A DNA stretch of 13,837 nt from positions 1 to 13,837 of the forward strand of contig PUNZ01000232.1 in the NCBI GenBank assembly GCA_003551945.1. Direction: 5' to 3'. A program made the translations under genes and the position numbers. This document shows positions 1 to 7,349 of this stretch, piece after piece. The stretch comes from Halovenus sp. GTDB lineage: Archaea; Halobacteriota; Halobacteria; Halobacteriales; Haloarculaceae. The notes beneath the pieces were generated by a model that saw nothing but the letters and a program-made list of their open reading frames with translations, did not search any database and was not told where the DNA came from. How positions within the stretch are numbered: the stretch's first letter is position 1; every line of letters starts with the position of its first letter.

Positions 1-510
1 AACGATTTGTTGGTCGTCGCACGTGAGGGGCAAAGTGTCGACAAAACAAGTTCTATCGACCTTGCAACGCTTGCCCAAACAGCATGGCAACATGTCGAGA
101 CGAACGGTGCATCCCTCGAAGTGGAGTCTTCATGTCAACTTACCTGTGACAGGACCCGCCTCAGCCAGGTCTTCGAAAACCTATTTAGAAATAGTGTGGA
201 ACACGGTCCTGAAACCGATATATCGGCCAGTAGAACAAATGGAGTCGAGCCAGAGTCAACCAAAAGCCACCAAATCACTGTCCGTGTTGGTGCGTTGGAG
301 GACGGCTTTTATATCGAGGATACTGGACAGGGACTCCCCGAGGAGAAACGCGACCAGATTTTCGACTTGGGGTATTCAGAATCACACACTGGAACCGGAT
401 TCGGCTTGTCAATCGTCGAGCGGATTATCTCAGCACATGACTGGGACATTACCGCGACGGAAAGTGACTGTGGCGGTGCTCGGTTTGAGATAGAGACCGA
501 CACCAACTAA
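1..510 (+). CDS. Sensor histidine kinase, C-terminal ATPase part (5' end outside window)
   Basis: Only the last 169 codons are present; the frame is open from base 1, so the true start lies to the left. The part seen is the HATPase_c domain that binds ATP for autophosphorylation of a histidine in the missing half. The opening NDLLVVAREG is typical of the end of the dimerisation helices in haloarchaeal kinases. The N box is ENLFRNSVEHG (about residues 58-68), the G1 box is DTGQGLP, and a G2 box GTGFGLS follows near residue 134. A short hydrophilic insert lies between the N box and the next strand. The protein ends right after the ATPase fold, with no receiver domain. Sensor domains and any membrane segment cannot be seen, so the signal is unknown. 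The next gene starts 52 bases downstream with its own possible TATA box, so co-transcription is uncertain. Confidence 0.93.
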   Translation, partial: NDLLVVAREGQSVDKTSSIDLATLAQTAWQHVETNGASLEVESSCQLTCDRTRLSQVFENLFRNSVEHGPETDISASRTNGVEPESTKSHQITVRVGALEDGFYIEDTGQGLPEEKRDQIFDLGYSESHTGTGFGLSIVERIISAHDWDITATESDCGGARFEIETDTN

Positions 511-520
511 CAAACTGATA

Positions 521-530
521 GAGTTATACT
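521..530 (+). promoter_or_regulatory. Possible TATA box for the signal peptidase gene
   Basis: GTTATACT lies in the short gap after the histidine kinase stop, about 35 bases before the ATG at 563. It would give a transcript with a leader of roughly ten bases. This is a motif match only. Confidence 0.35.
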
Positions 531-562
531 TCAGGCCGTCTGACAATCCGATAGCTTCGACG

Positions 563-1693
563 ATGGAACTCAAAGCAACGGTCTGGCGAGCAATACAACT
601 CTTCTTGCTGCTTGCAGTGCTTGCACTTGTCGTCGGACAAGTACTCGGTCAGCCCATTCTACTGAGTTTCGTCACGACCGGGAGCATGGAGGATACGATG
701 GAACCCGGCGATGGATTCGTTGCAATCCCGCCCGAACTAGCTGGCGATGTTGGCGAGGGTGATGTCGTCACCTTCGATGCTGAGGAGATTGAAGGCGGCG
801 GACTCACGACACACCGTATCGTCGAAGAGACTGACGGCGGATACATCACACAGGGAGATGCGAACCCATTTACTGACCAGGATGGTGGCGAACCAGTTGT
901 CCAAGACCCGGAAATTGCTGCCGTTGCTTGGCAACCCGGGAGCGACGTTCTCGTGATTCCACACCTTGGGACCATCGCCATGACGATTCAATCCGGGTTT
1001 GAGTGGGCCCAGCTACAGCTTGCAACCCTGCTCGGGACCGACCTTTTGTTGGGGACACAGGGCCTTGCATATCTGCTGTTTGCACTCTCTATTCTGTTGT
1101 ATTTCCTCATCGGTTGGCTCGAACCAACCCGTCGACGCGACCGAGAGAACCGCCCGTCTCGAGACCTGGGCACAAATCCCCGTCTGATTGTGCTGGCACT
1201 GACGCTTGTGCTAGTGGCTGGAGCCACCACAGCGATGGTCATCCCATCGGAAACTGACGGATTCGGTATCGTCAGCGCGGAGTTTGAAAGCGATAACCCG
1301 GACGTTATCGAACAGGGAACAAGTGAGTCATTTGACTATCCGCTGCACAATCCAGGGCTGTTCTCAACAGTCGTCATTCTTGAACCACAGGATGAACGCA
1401 TCGACGTCGATTCATCAGTACATCCGTTATCCTCTCGGGAGAGCACTAATGCGACAGTTACACTCTCTGCGCCCGAGGAGACTGGGAGTTACCACACGTA
1501 TCTCGAACAGCGTCGGTATCTTGGGATATTGCCAACCTCAACTATCGTGCAGTTACATGACGTCCACCCGTGGGCCCCCCTCGTCGTCATCAACACGATG
1601 ATTGCACTTCCGTTCTATCTCTTTGGAATGCGCCTCCTTGGAACTGGACGCCTCCGTACACGACAGCGAGCAAACTCGAACAGCTGGCTCTAG
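563..1693 (+). CDS. Signal peptidase I (S26B, Sec11-type) with C-terminal membrane-anchored extracellular domain
   Basis: This 376-residue protein should cleave signal peptides from proteins exported through Sec. TM1 spans about residues 11-33. The nucleophile is Ser41 in TTGSMEDTMEPGD, followed by GDVVTF, His84 in THRIVEET, and the GDANPFTDQD box (Asp98/Asp105). The catalytic base is His, as in archaeal and ER enzymes, not Lys as in bacteria. Two further TMs (about 160-184 and 205-226) enclose an Arg-rich loop (RRRDRENRPSR) that should be cytoplasmic. A beta-rich extracellular domain (about 232-330, with HNPGLFSTVVILEPQ) follows, then a last TM (336-359) and a basic tail. It is about twice the length of a minimal archaeal signal peptidase. 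I recall this extended architecture in other haloarchaea. The DUF5305 gene follows 71 bases downstream. The active-site assignment is firm; substrate choice is not known. Confidence 0.9.
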   Translation: MELKATVWRAIQLFLLLAVLALVVGQVLGQPILLSFVTTGSMEDTMEPGDGFVAIPPELAGDVGEGDVVTFDAEEIEGGGLTTHRIVEETDGGYITQGDANPFTDQDGGEPVVQDPEIAAVAWQPGSDVLVIPHLGTIAMTIQSGFEWAQLQLATLLGTDLLLGTQGLAYLLFALSILLYFLIGWLEPTRRRDRENRPSRDLGTNPRLIVLALTLVLVAGATTAMVIPSETDGFGIVSAEFESDNPDVIEQGTSESFDYPLHNPGLFSTVVILEPQDERIDVDSSVHPLSSRESTNATVTLSAPEETGSYHTYLEQRRYLGILPTSTIVQLHDVHPWAPLVVINTMIALPFYLFGMRLLGTGRLRTRQRANSNSWL

Positions 1694-1730
1694 CAACCCG
1701 GTTCAGTCGGTACAAGAACATAATAAAACA

Positions 1731-1740
1731 ACATATATAC
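1731..1740 (+). promoter_or_regulatory. TATA box for the DUF5305 gene
   Basis: ACATATATAC is centred near 1735, about 28-30 bases before the ATG at 1765, with another A/T-rich stretch (TAATAAAAC) just upstream. The spacing predicts transcription starting at or a few bases before the ATG, as in leaderless haloarchaeal mRNAs. It also favours this ATG over the in-frame GTG at 1750. Confidence 0.6.
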
Positions 1741-1764
1741 GCACGTACGGTGAAAGGATGCTCA

Positions 1765-3162
1765 ATGGTCCTTTCCGCGGGACAGGTACGCAAGCTTGTT
1801 GCTGATTATTTTGCGCTAATCGCAGTTGCCATCGTTGTCGTTGGGTTGCTCGGCGGCGTCATCACCTATCAAGTGCATGTCTCACCAGGCGAAGAGATAG
1901 AGACAGTGGAGGAGTCTAGTTGGGCAACCACAACAGCGTTCGAACACCAGGCGACTATCATCGAAGAGACGGATGTCTTCGCGGAGGGAGAGACACTCGT
2001 AAACCAGCCAACATATTTTGCACAGCTTGCCCCCGTTCTTGATGGCACGTTCCAGTTTTCATACACGGCAACAGAGAGCGGAGAAGTTGATGCAGAAACC
2101 ACACTTACGCTAACAATTCAAGCGAGTGATGATGAAGTTGAGTACTGGACCGATGAAGAACAGTTAGAAAGGACAACTGACGAGGGAATCGAGCCCGGCG
2201 ATGACGTGACCGTTCCGTTCTCGGTGAATGTCACTGAAATGCAAGACCGAGTAGACCAGATTGAAGACCAACTCGGTGCAACACCCGGAGAGATTGAAAC
2301 GGCTGTCCAAGCTGAAATTGAATACACGGGAGAGAAAAACGACATCCCGTACGAGGAGGAAACACTGACACACGAGCTCTCAATCGATACTGACGGGAAT
2401 CTCTACAGTATTGATGGGGCAGAGCCGACCGAAAACGAGGAACCACAGTTCAGCGAGCAAACTGTGCCAGTAACACACCATCCGCTGCTCTCGTTCGGCG
2501 GCCCGTTGCTCATTCTGCTTGCAGGTGGGGCACTCATCACGCTCACTTTTGGTCGAGAGAAAAACTGGTTTACCTTCACCGCTGAGGAAGAAACGTGGTA
2601 CGCACACAAAACGGCCCGTGACGAATTTAACGATTGGATAACCCCCGGCCGGATACCACAGGAAACCCAGACAGAGACGGTCATCGAAGTCGACTCGCTG
2701 GAAGGGATTGTTGATGTCGCAATTGATAGCACCCGTAGAGTGATCGAAGTGAAAGACACCCAAACATACGTGGTCTTGGTCGATGGGACGAAATATCGAT
2801 ACACTGCGCCGAAACCACCAGCGAGTGTCGAAGACGATGGCGCTACATCGAATGGACAAACAGAGAGTGAGAATCTACTCGGAACAGCCGATATCGACCC
2901 ACTCTCTGGGTCAGATGGGGAGCCCTCTGTCACTCACACTGATGACACGAATGGAGAGAGTCAACTAACGGATATCGGTGAGATTGGGGAGATATACGCC
3001 GAACGGCTTGCGGAAAACGATATTGAGACGCTCACGGAGCTATCGAGTGCTGAAATCGAACAGGTCGCATCGATTGCAGATATCGACGAAAATCGGGCAG
3101 AAGAATGGATAACACAGGCAAGCAAAAAGCTAGAAGCAGCGACAACCCAAAAGCAGGACTAG
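1765..3162 (+). CDS. DUF5305-family membrane protein with C-terminal helix-hairpin-helix
   Basis: I recognise this 465-residue protein as the haloarchaeal DUF5305 type; its biochemical role is unknown. The layout is a short N-terminus, TM1 (about 15-36), and a large acidic extracellular region (37-240) rich in beta strands with one helical stretch (VTEMQDRVDQIEDQL). TM2 (about 243-262) follows, then a cytoplasmic part with WITPGRIP and strands around 305-347. A Ser/Asp/Glu-rich linker (352-400) leads to a compact helical end (401-455: LTDIGEIGEIYAERLAENDI onward) that resembles a single HhH/Rad51-N-like module. The start is chosen from the TATA box spacing and because TM1 follows directly; GTG at 1750 is an alternative. 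It follows the signal peptidase gene, a pairing I associate with DUF5305 genes, so a role in making or handling surface proteins is a fair inference. Confidence 0.8.
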   Translation: MVLSAGQVRKLVADYFALIAVAIVVVGLLGGVITYQVHVSPGEEIETVEESSWATTTAFEHQATIIEETDVFAEGETLVNQPTYFAQLAPVLDGTFQFSYTATESGEVDAETTLTLTIQASDDEVEYWTDEEQLERTTDEGIEPGDDVTVPFSVNVTEMQDRVDQIEDQLGATPGEIETAVQAEIEYTGEKNDIPYEEETLTHELSIDTDGNLYSIDGAEPTENEEPQFSEQTVPVTHHPLLSFGGPLLILLAGGALITLTFGREKNWFTFTAEEETWYAHKTARDEFNDWITPGRIPQETQTETVIEVDSLEGIVDVAIDSTRRVIEVKDTQTYVVLVDGTKYRYTAPKPPASVEDDGATSNGQTESENLLGTADIDPLSGSDGEPSVTHTDDTNGESQLTDIGEIGEIYAERLAENDIETLTELSSAEIEQVASIADIDENRAEEWITQASKKLEAATTQKQD

Positions 3163-3224
3163 CTGAGCGCTGAAAAAGAACGAAGAACGACACGGTTTTG
3201 CCGGCGGTTACCGAAGCCACGGAT

Positions 3225-4607
3225 ATGCTCAGTAGACAGTTCGTCCGCGAGAACCCTGCGGTCATCAGGGAGGCCCTCGACAAGCGAGGAGCGGATGATG
3301 ACCTCGTCGATGACATACTCGAAACTGACGAACAGTGGCGTGAACACAAATCAGAAGGTGATGACCTCCGACACGAGCGAAATCAGGTAAGCAGCCAAAT
3401 TGGCGAGCTGAAACAAGCCGGGAAACACGAGGAAGCCGACGAAGCAATCGCGCAGTCACAGGAACTCAAAGACGAACTCGATGCTATCGAAGAACGGGCG
3501 AAAACGCTTGAGAAAGAGCTTGAATCGCTGTTGCTCGAACTCCCGAACGTCCCGCAGGATGACGTCCCCCCAGGCGCTGATGAGCTCGATAACAAGGAAG
3601 TCAAGCGAGTCCACTTCGATGACCTGAGAGACCTCCCCGAAGAAGTCACACCACATTACGACCTTGGCGAGGAATTAAACATTCTCGATTTCGAGCGCGG
3701 CGCAAAAGTCGCTGGCGGCGGCTTTTATTTCCTCAAAGGCGACGGTGCACGGCTCGAACACGCGCTCATTCAGTTTATGCGTGATATCCACCAGGCACAG
3801 GACTATATCGAACTGTTCCCACCGATTCCAGTTAACAGCCAGTCGATGACCGGGACTGGTCAACTCCCAAAGTTTGCGGATGATGCCTTCCGTGTTGGCG
3901 GCCAAAATGACGAACCCTACACCGACGATGACCTTTGGCTCTGTCCAACCGCAGAAGTCCCCGTTACCAACATGTACCGCGACGAGATTTTGTTGGCAGA
4001 TGACCTCCCGCTGAAACACCAGGCCTACACTCCGAACTTCCGCCGAGAAGCCGGTGAGCATGGGACGGAAACACGCGGCATTGCCCGTGTTCACCAGTTC
4101 AATAAGGTCGAACTCGTCAATTTCGTCGAACCAGAGGAAAGCGACGAACGACTGGAGGCGCTCGTCGACGAAGCAGCCGAAGTACTCGACCGCCTTGGCC
4201 TCCCGTATCGCGTGACACTGCTCTGTGGCGGCGACCTCACGTTTGCCTCTGCCCGCACGTACGATATCGAAGTCTGGGCCCCCGCGGACGACATGGAGTA
4301 CGGCCCTGACCGTGGCGGACGCTGGCTCGAAGTCTCTTCTGCATCGAACTTCGAAGATTTCCAGGCCCGACGTGCTGGCCTTCGGTATCGGCCGGAGCGA
4401 CATGAGTCCGCAGAGTACCTACACACGCTCAACGCCTCCGGGCTTGCGCTCCCGCGCGTCATGATTGCCATTCTCGAATACTACCAGAACGAGGACGGAA
4501 CCGTCACCGTTCCCGATGCACTTCAGCCGTATCTCGATGGCCAAGAGCTCATCGAAGGACACGAATTCGTCGGCGAAAGTGCCGTTGGTGCCGGTGACAA
4601 AGACTGA
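3225..4607 (+). CDS. serS: Seryl-tRNA synthetase (common class II type)
   Basis: This 460-residue enzyme charges tRNA-Ser with serine in the cytoplasm and also supplies Ser-tRNA-Sec where selenocysteine is used. The N-terminal antiparallel coiled coil that holds the tRNA long arm covers about residues 25-105. The catalytic domain follows, with the motif 1 region SQSMTGTGQLPKF, the serine-binding loop TAEVPVTN, motif 2 FRREAGEHGTETRGIARVHQ, and the motif 3 region ending NASGLALPRVMIAILE. Length and motifs fit the ordinary bacterial/haloarchaeal SerRS, not the rare methanogen type. The ATG at 3225 begins the expected MLSRQFVREN; a TTG nine codons upstream is in frame but unlikely. There is no strong TATA box in the 62-base gap before it, so it may be read from the DUF5305 promoter. 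It converges on the NTF2-like gene. Confidence 0.97.
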   Translation: MLSRQFVRENPAVIREALDKRGADDDLVDDILETDEQWREHKSEGDDLRHERNQVSSQIGELKQAGKHEEADEAIAQSQELKDELDAIEERAKTLEKELESLLLELPNVPQDDVPPGADELDNKEVKRVHFDDLRDLPEEVTPHYDLGEELNILDFERGAKVAGGGFYFLKGDGARLEHALIQFMRDIHQAQDYIELFPPIPVNSQSMTGTGQLPKFADDAFRVGGQNDEPYTDDDLWLCPTAEVPVTNMYRDEILLADDLPLKHQAYTPNFRREAGEHGTETRGIARVHQFNKVELVNFVEPEESDERLEALVDEAAEVLDRLGLPYRVTLLCGGDLTFASARTYDIEVWAPADDMEYGPDRGGRWLEVSSASNFEDFQARRAGLRYRPERHESAEYLHTLNASGLALPRVMIAILEYYQNEDGTVTVPDALQPYLDGQELIEGHEFVGESAVGAGDKD

Positions 4608-4636
4608 GGATAGAAATAACCCGACAGACGCTCTCC

Positions 4637-5020
4637 TCAATTGGTGAAGGTTCGAAGCTGCGTAATCTGGTCACCGTCAAACGAGAAGATGTCGACGAAT
4701 GTCGTAATCAGTTCATCCTCAGCCGAAAGCAATCGCCCACGAGCGGCCAGTTCGTTCGATTGCGTCGCCGGATACAGTTCATCCACCGGATGAGAGGTAT
4801 CAGTGTTTGGCCGGCCTTCGCGCATAAATTGAATGAACGCATCACGACCGGAGTGCGTCATGTCCGGGCGTTCGTGAACGAAGTCCGGACCTAAGATCGT
4901 CTCAAGCCGGTCGTATGCGTGTGTATCGAGCGAGTCGTAATATGTAGTGACCAGCGCCTGCCACTGGGTACGCATTTCACTGGTCGTGCCATGAGTCTCA
5001 GCGGGAGTGTGTCGGTCCAT
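4637..5020 (-). CDS. NTF2-like / SnoaL-like small protein
   Basis: This is a single-domain protein of about 127 residues. An N-terminal helix (RTQWQALVTTYYDSLDTHAYDRLETILGP, partly quoted as WQALVTTYYDSLD) is followed by FVHERPDMTHSGRDAFIQFM and closing strands. This is the pattern of the NTF2/SnoaL alpha+beta barrel. Such proteins bind small hydrophobic ligands or act as enzymes of many kinds, so no reaction is assigned. With the ATG at 5020 the gene overlaps the end of the peroxiredoxin-like gene by 23 bases. A second ATG at 4975 would remove the overlap and start just at the conserved helix; I cannot decide between them, since neither has a clear ribosome binding site. A longer frame reaching 5074 is less likely. 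Tight linkage suggests co-transcription with the upstream gene. Confidence 0.75.
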   Translation of the reverse strand: MDRHTPAETHGTTSEMRTQWQALVTTYYDSLDTHAYDRLETILGPDFVHERPDMTHSGRDAFIQFMREGRPNTDTSHPVDELYPATQSNELAARGRLLSAEDELITTFVDIFSFDGDQITQLRTFTN

Positions 5021-6233
5021 CAGTTCGTTCTGAGGAGTCTGTTTCGTTTGACTCTGTCGGCTCTTCAAGGTCAATTTGCTCCACGTCCGTCGTGTCTGTT
5101 CTTTCGTTCATTGCGCGCCAGCTATCGCTTGCACCGCTTGCACGTCCATCCTGTGTTTCGGCCGTGTTCTCGGTATGGGCCTCAAGTTCGGCCGTTATCT
5201 CTTCGAGTTCTTCGTCATCGATGACAGGGGAACCTGAAGACCGTTCAGCCTGGTTCTCAGCGGACGCTTGGCTCTTTGCGTGGTCGACCTCCGAAAGAGA
5301 CGACTGTACCTCGACCGCAAACTCATCGCCGGCCGGGTCAGCACCAGAGCCATCGACCGGCTCAGAAGGGGGAAACTCAGTCGGGTCGAGTGGTGTCTGC
5401 AGGGACTCAGTTTCCGAGAGTTGCGTGAGCGCATCCCGCTGCAATGACTCACCGATTGCACCCTCTCCCGCGGCGAAGGCGTCTGCGGCCTCAGCAAACC
5501 ACCTCGCTGCACGAGTGAGCGTTTCAACGTATTTTGTGGCAGCCTCAACGGACGTTGCTGTCGCCGTCTCAGCGGCAAATCTGGTTGCCGTTTCGAACTC
5601 GCTAATCGCCGTCTCGAACGCATCGAGCGCCTCGTTAAATCGGTTTTCTGCTGGTACCCACTCTCGTTCATCGACACGCGTAAGCGCTTGTTCGAACCGC
5701 TCGGTACCCTCTTCGTAGGCAGCATATCCATCGCAGTAGCTGGTGGTGGCAAGGTCAACATCAGCAACGGCATCAATCGCATCATGGAGCTGTGAAAGGG
5801 CCGGGAAATCCGCAAGTGACGACGCAGTCCATCGATAGACAACCGTTCCGGTATGGTCAACGACAAACACTGCCCGAGTTGTCAGATACCCCTCGTCGGA
5901 CGTCTCAGCACTGACGCCATAAGACTCCGAAACAGCCCCCTCGATATCGGACAACAGCGGTACTGACAGCGAATACTCCGTGATAAACTGTCGATGGCTA
6001 AAGATACTATCCGTTGAAATGCCAAAGACAGCCAAGCCGGCTTGCATCGTCAGAAGGTCGATTTCAGAGAGAAATGGCTGGCCAGTCTTCTCGCTCGTGA
6101 GAAAGTCGCCAGGATAGAAGACAAGAATAACAATTTGCTCGTCAAGCTGTTCGTCAAGAGCAATCTGTTTCTGCTCGCCATCGACCACTCCAGGGAGTTC
6201 GAACGATGGCGCTGTGTCGCCCGCTGAGACCAT
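4998..6233 (-). CDS. Peroxiredoxin-fold protein lacking the peroxidatic cysteine, with long acidic C-terminal extension
   Basis: Residues 1-155 of 411 follow the AhpC/TSA-type peroxiredoxin fold: DTAPSFELPGV, VILVFYPGDF, FGISTDSIFSHRQF, VPLLSDIEGAVSESYGV, and Arg120 in TTRAVFVVDHTGTVVYRW. In active enzymes the segment after FYPxDF carries the peroxidatic Cys. Here it reads FYPGDFLTSEKTG, with Glu48 at that place. The only Cys is Cys167 (SYCDGY), outside the usual site. Residues 170-280 are Ala/Glu-rich and probably helical. Residues 280-411 are Ser/Thr/Glu/Asp-rich and probably disordered. The protein is more than twice the normal family length. Peroxide reduction by the usual mechanism is therefore unlikely; a binding, scaffold or sensor role is inference. 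A TATA-like box near 6264 fits a nearly leaderless start. The NTF2-like gene overlaps its 3' end. Confidence 0.82.
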   Translation of the reverse strand: MVSAGDTAPSFELPGVVDGEQKQIALDEQLDEQIVILVFYPGDFLTSEKTGQPFLSEIDLLTMQAGLAVFGISTDSIFSHRQFITEYSLSVPLLSDIEGAVSESYGVSAETSDEGYLTTRAVFVVDHTGTVVYRWTASSLADFPALSQLHDAIDAVADVDLATTSYCDGYAAYEEGTERFEQALTRVDEREWVPAENRFNEALDAFETAISEFETATRFAAETATATSVEAATKYVETLTRAARWFAEAADAFAAGEGAIGESLQRDALTQLSETESLQTPLDPTEFPPSEPVDGSGADPAGDEFAVEVQSSLSEVDHAKSQASAENQAERSSGSPVIDDEELEEITAELEAHTENTAETQDGRASGASDSWRAMNERTDTTDVEQIDLEEPTESNETDSSERTDGPTHSR

Positions 6234-6257
6234 TACCGAATGGTCTACTGTCGATAC

Positions 6258-6270
6258 CCTAATACTATTG
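6258..6270 (-). promoter_or_regulatory. TATA-like box for the peroxiredoxin-fold gene
   Basis: Read on the minus strand, AATAGTATTAGGG is centred about 31 bases before the ATG at 6233. Transcription would then start a few bases before the ATG. Motif and spacing are the only evidence. Confidence 0.4.
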
Positions 6271-6288
6271 GTTTGTTGATGGAAACCG

Positions 6289-7242
6289 TTAGGCAGTTGC
6301 CTCTTCGACAGTCACCGAGTCACCGCTGTCAGGGAAGGGAACAGTCACCGTCATGCCATCCTCAGCAGGGATAACACGGCCATCAAAGACCTCACGTGCC
6401 TCGGTAGGGTGACTTCGCCAGTACCCGCCGTACCGACTTGAGAGATGTGTGAGTACAAGCGCTTTGACATCTGCTTGACTCGCGATACGACCCGCTTCTC
6501 GAGCCGTCGAATGGGCCGTTTGTTGTGCTCGCTCGCTGTGTTCGTCCGTGAACGTGCCATCGTGTATCAACAGGTCAGCACCCCCAGCAATCTGGCGAGT
6601 GGACGCGACCGGCCGGGTATCCCCAGTGTAAACGACACGTCGTCCGGGCCGCGCAGGGCCAACCACCTCCTTCGGTTCGACAGTTCGTCCGTTGTGTTCG
6701 ACTGACTCACCAGCATGAAGTTTGGAGTATTTTGGACCCGGTGGGATACCAAGCTCAGATTCCGCTTTCTCCCGGTCGAACCGGCCTTTGCGGTCAGCCT
6801 CAACCACTGCGTAGCCAAGTGCGCGTGTCCGGTGTGTCACTGCGAACGCCCGGACAACATACTCTCTGTGTTCGAGTACTGTGTCGCCATCAGAGACCTG
6901 TCTGATATGCACTGGATACGATGTGTTTGTCCCTGCAACCGAAGTGAGTTGTTCCAACTCGTGACGTGTCCCCGTCGGTGCATGAATAGTAAGTGGCTGC
7001 TCGCGTTCGTTGAACTCAAACGTCTGCAACAGTCCCGGTAAGCCAAGAACGTGGTCACCGTGAAGATGGGTGATAAAGATGTGTTCGATATCAAATCCGG
7101 AGTTATAGCGCATCATCTGTCGCTGTGTCCCTTCAGCACAATCAAATAGCAGTCGGTCGCCTTCACGCTCGATAACGAGTGCACTGGGGTTGCGTTCGCT
7201 CGTTGGAATCGCCCCACTTGTCCCGAGGAACGTGACTTTCAT
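6289..7242 (-). CDS. rnz: Ribonuclease Z (tRNA 3'-end processing endonuclease)
   Basis: This 317-residue metallo-beta-lactamase-fold nuclease cuts pre-tRNA after the discriminator base so that CCA can be added. Metal ligands are visible: THLHGDH (His59, His61, Asp63, His64), His137 in AVTHRTRALGY, Asp208 in YTGDTRP, and His266 in VLTHLSSRY. The segment GIPPGPKYSKLHAGE (about 165-179) lies where short-form RNase Z carries the tRNA-contacting loops. The N-terminus VTFLGTSGAIPTSERNPSAL is the standard start, so the ATG at 7242 is secure. Length is that of the short ElaC form. It lies between the AI-2E-type permease (107-base gap) and the peroxiredoxin-fold gene (55-base gap), all on the same strand. 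Confidence 0.97.
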   Translation of the reverse strand: MKVTFLGTSGAIPTSERNPSALVIEREGDRLLFDCAEGTQRQMMRYNSGFDIEHIFITHLHGDHVLGLPGLLQTFEFNEREQPLTIHAPTGTRHELEQLTSVAGTNTSYPVHIRQVSDGDTVLEHREYVVRAFAVTHRTRALGYAVVEADRKGRFDREKAESELGIPPGPKYSKLHAGESVEHNGRTVEPKEVVGPARPGRRVVYTGDTRPVASTRQIAGGADLLIHDGTFTDEHSERAQQTAHSTAREAGRIASQADVKALVLTHLSSRYGGYWRSHPTEAREVFDGRVIPAEDGMTVTVPFPDSGDSVTVEEATA

Positions 7243-7349
7243 CGTGTGATACTCTGAAAGTGCGCAGGTTTACGCGTGTCGACTTTCTCGGACAGGTATC
7301 ACCGTGACGTGCCGGCTTGCAACCGCCGAGTTGAGGCCAAACGATACCG

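Noticed and set aside
3675..4403. Open frame on the minus strand opposite serS
   Set aside because: The serS catalytic motifs occupy the plus strand here; the antisense product has no family features.
5195..5866. Second minus-strand frame within the peroxiredoxin-fold gene
   Set aside because: The product is a basic, low-complexity Arg/Ser-rich sequence unlike haloarchaeal proteins. The acidic reading in the main frame is continuous with the peroxiredoxin fold.
7243..7290. GAAAGT...ACTTTC inverted repeat upstream of rnz
   Set aside because: The 6-base arms are 20 bases apart, easily due to chance, and there is no clear promoter element at a fixed distance to make it an operator.
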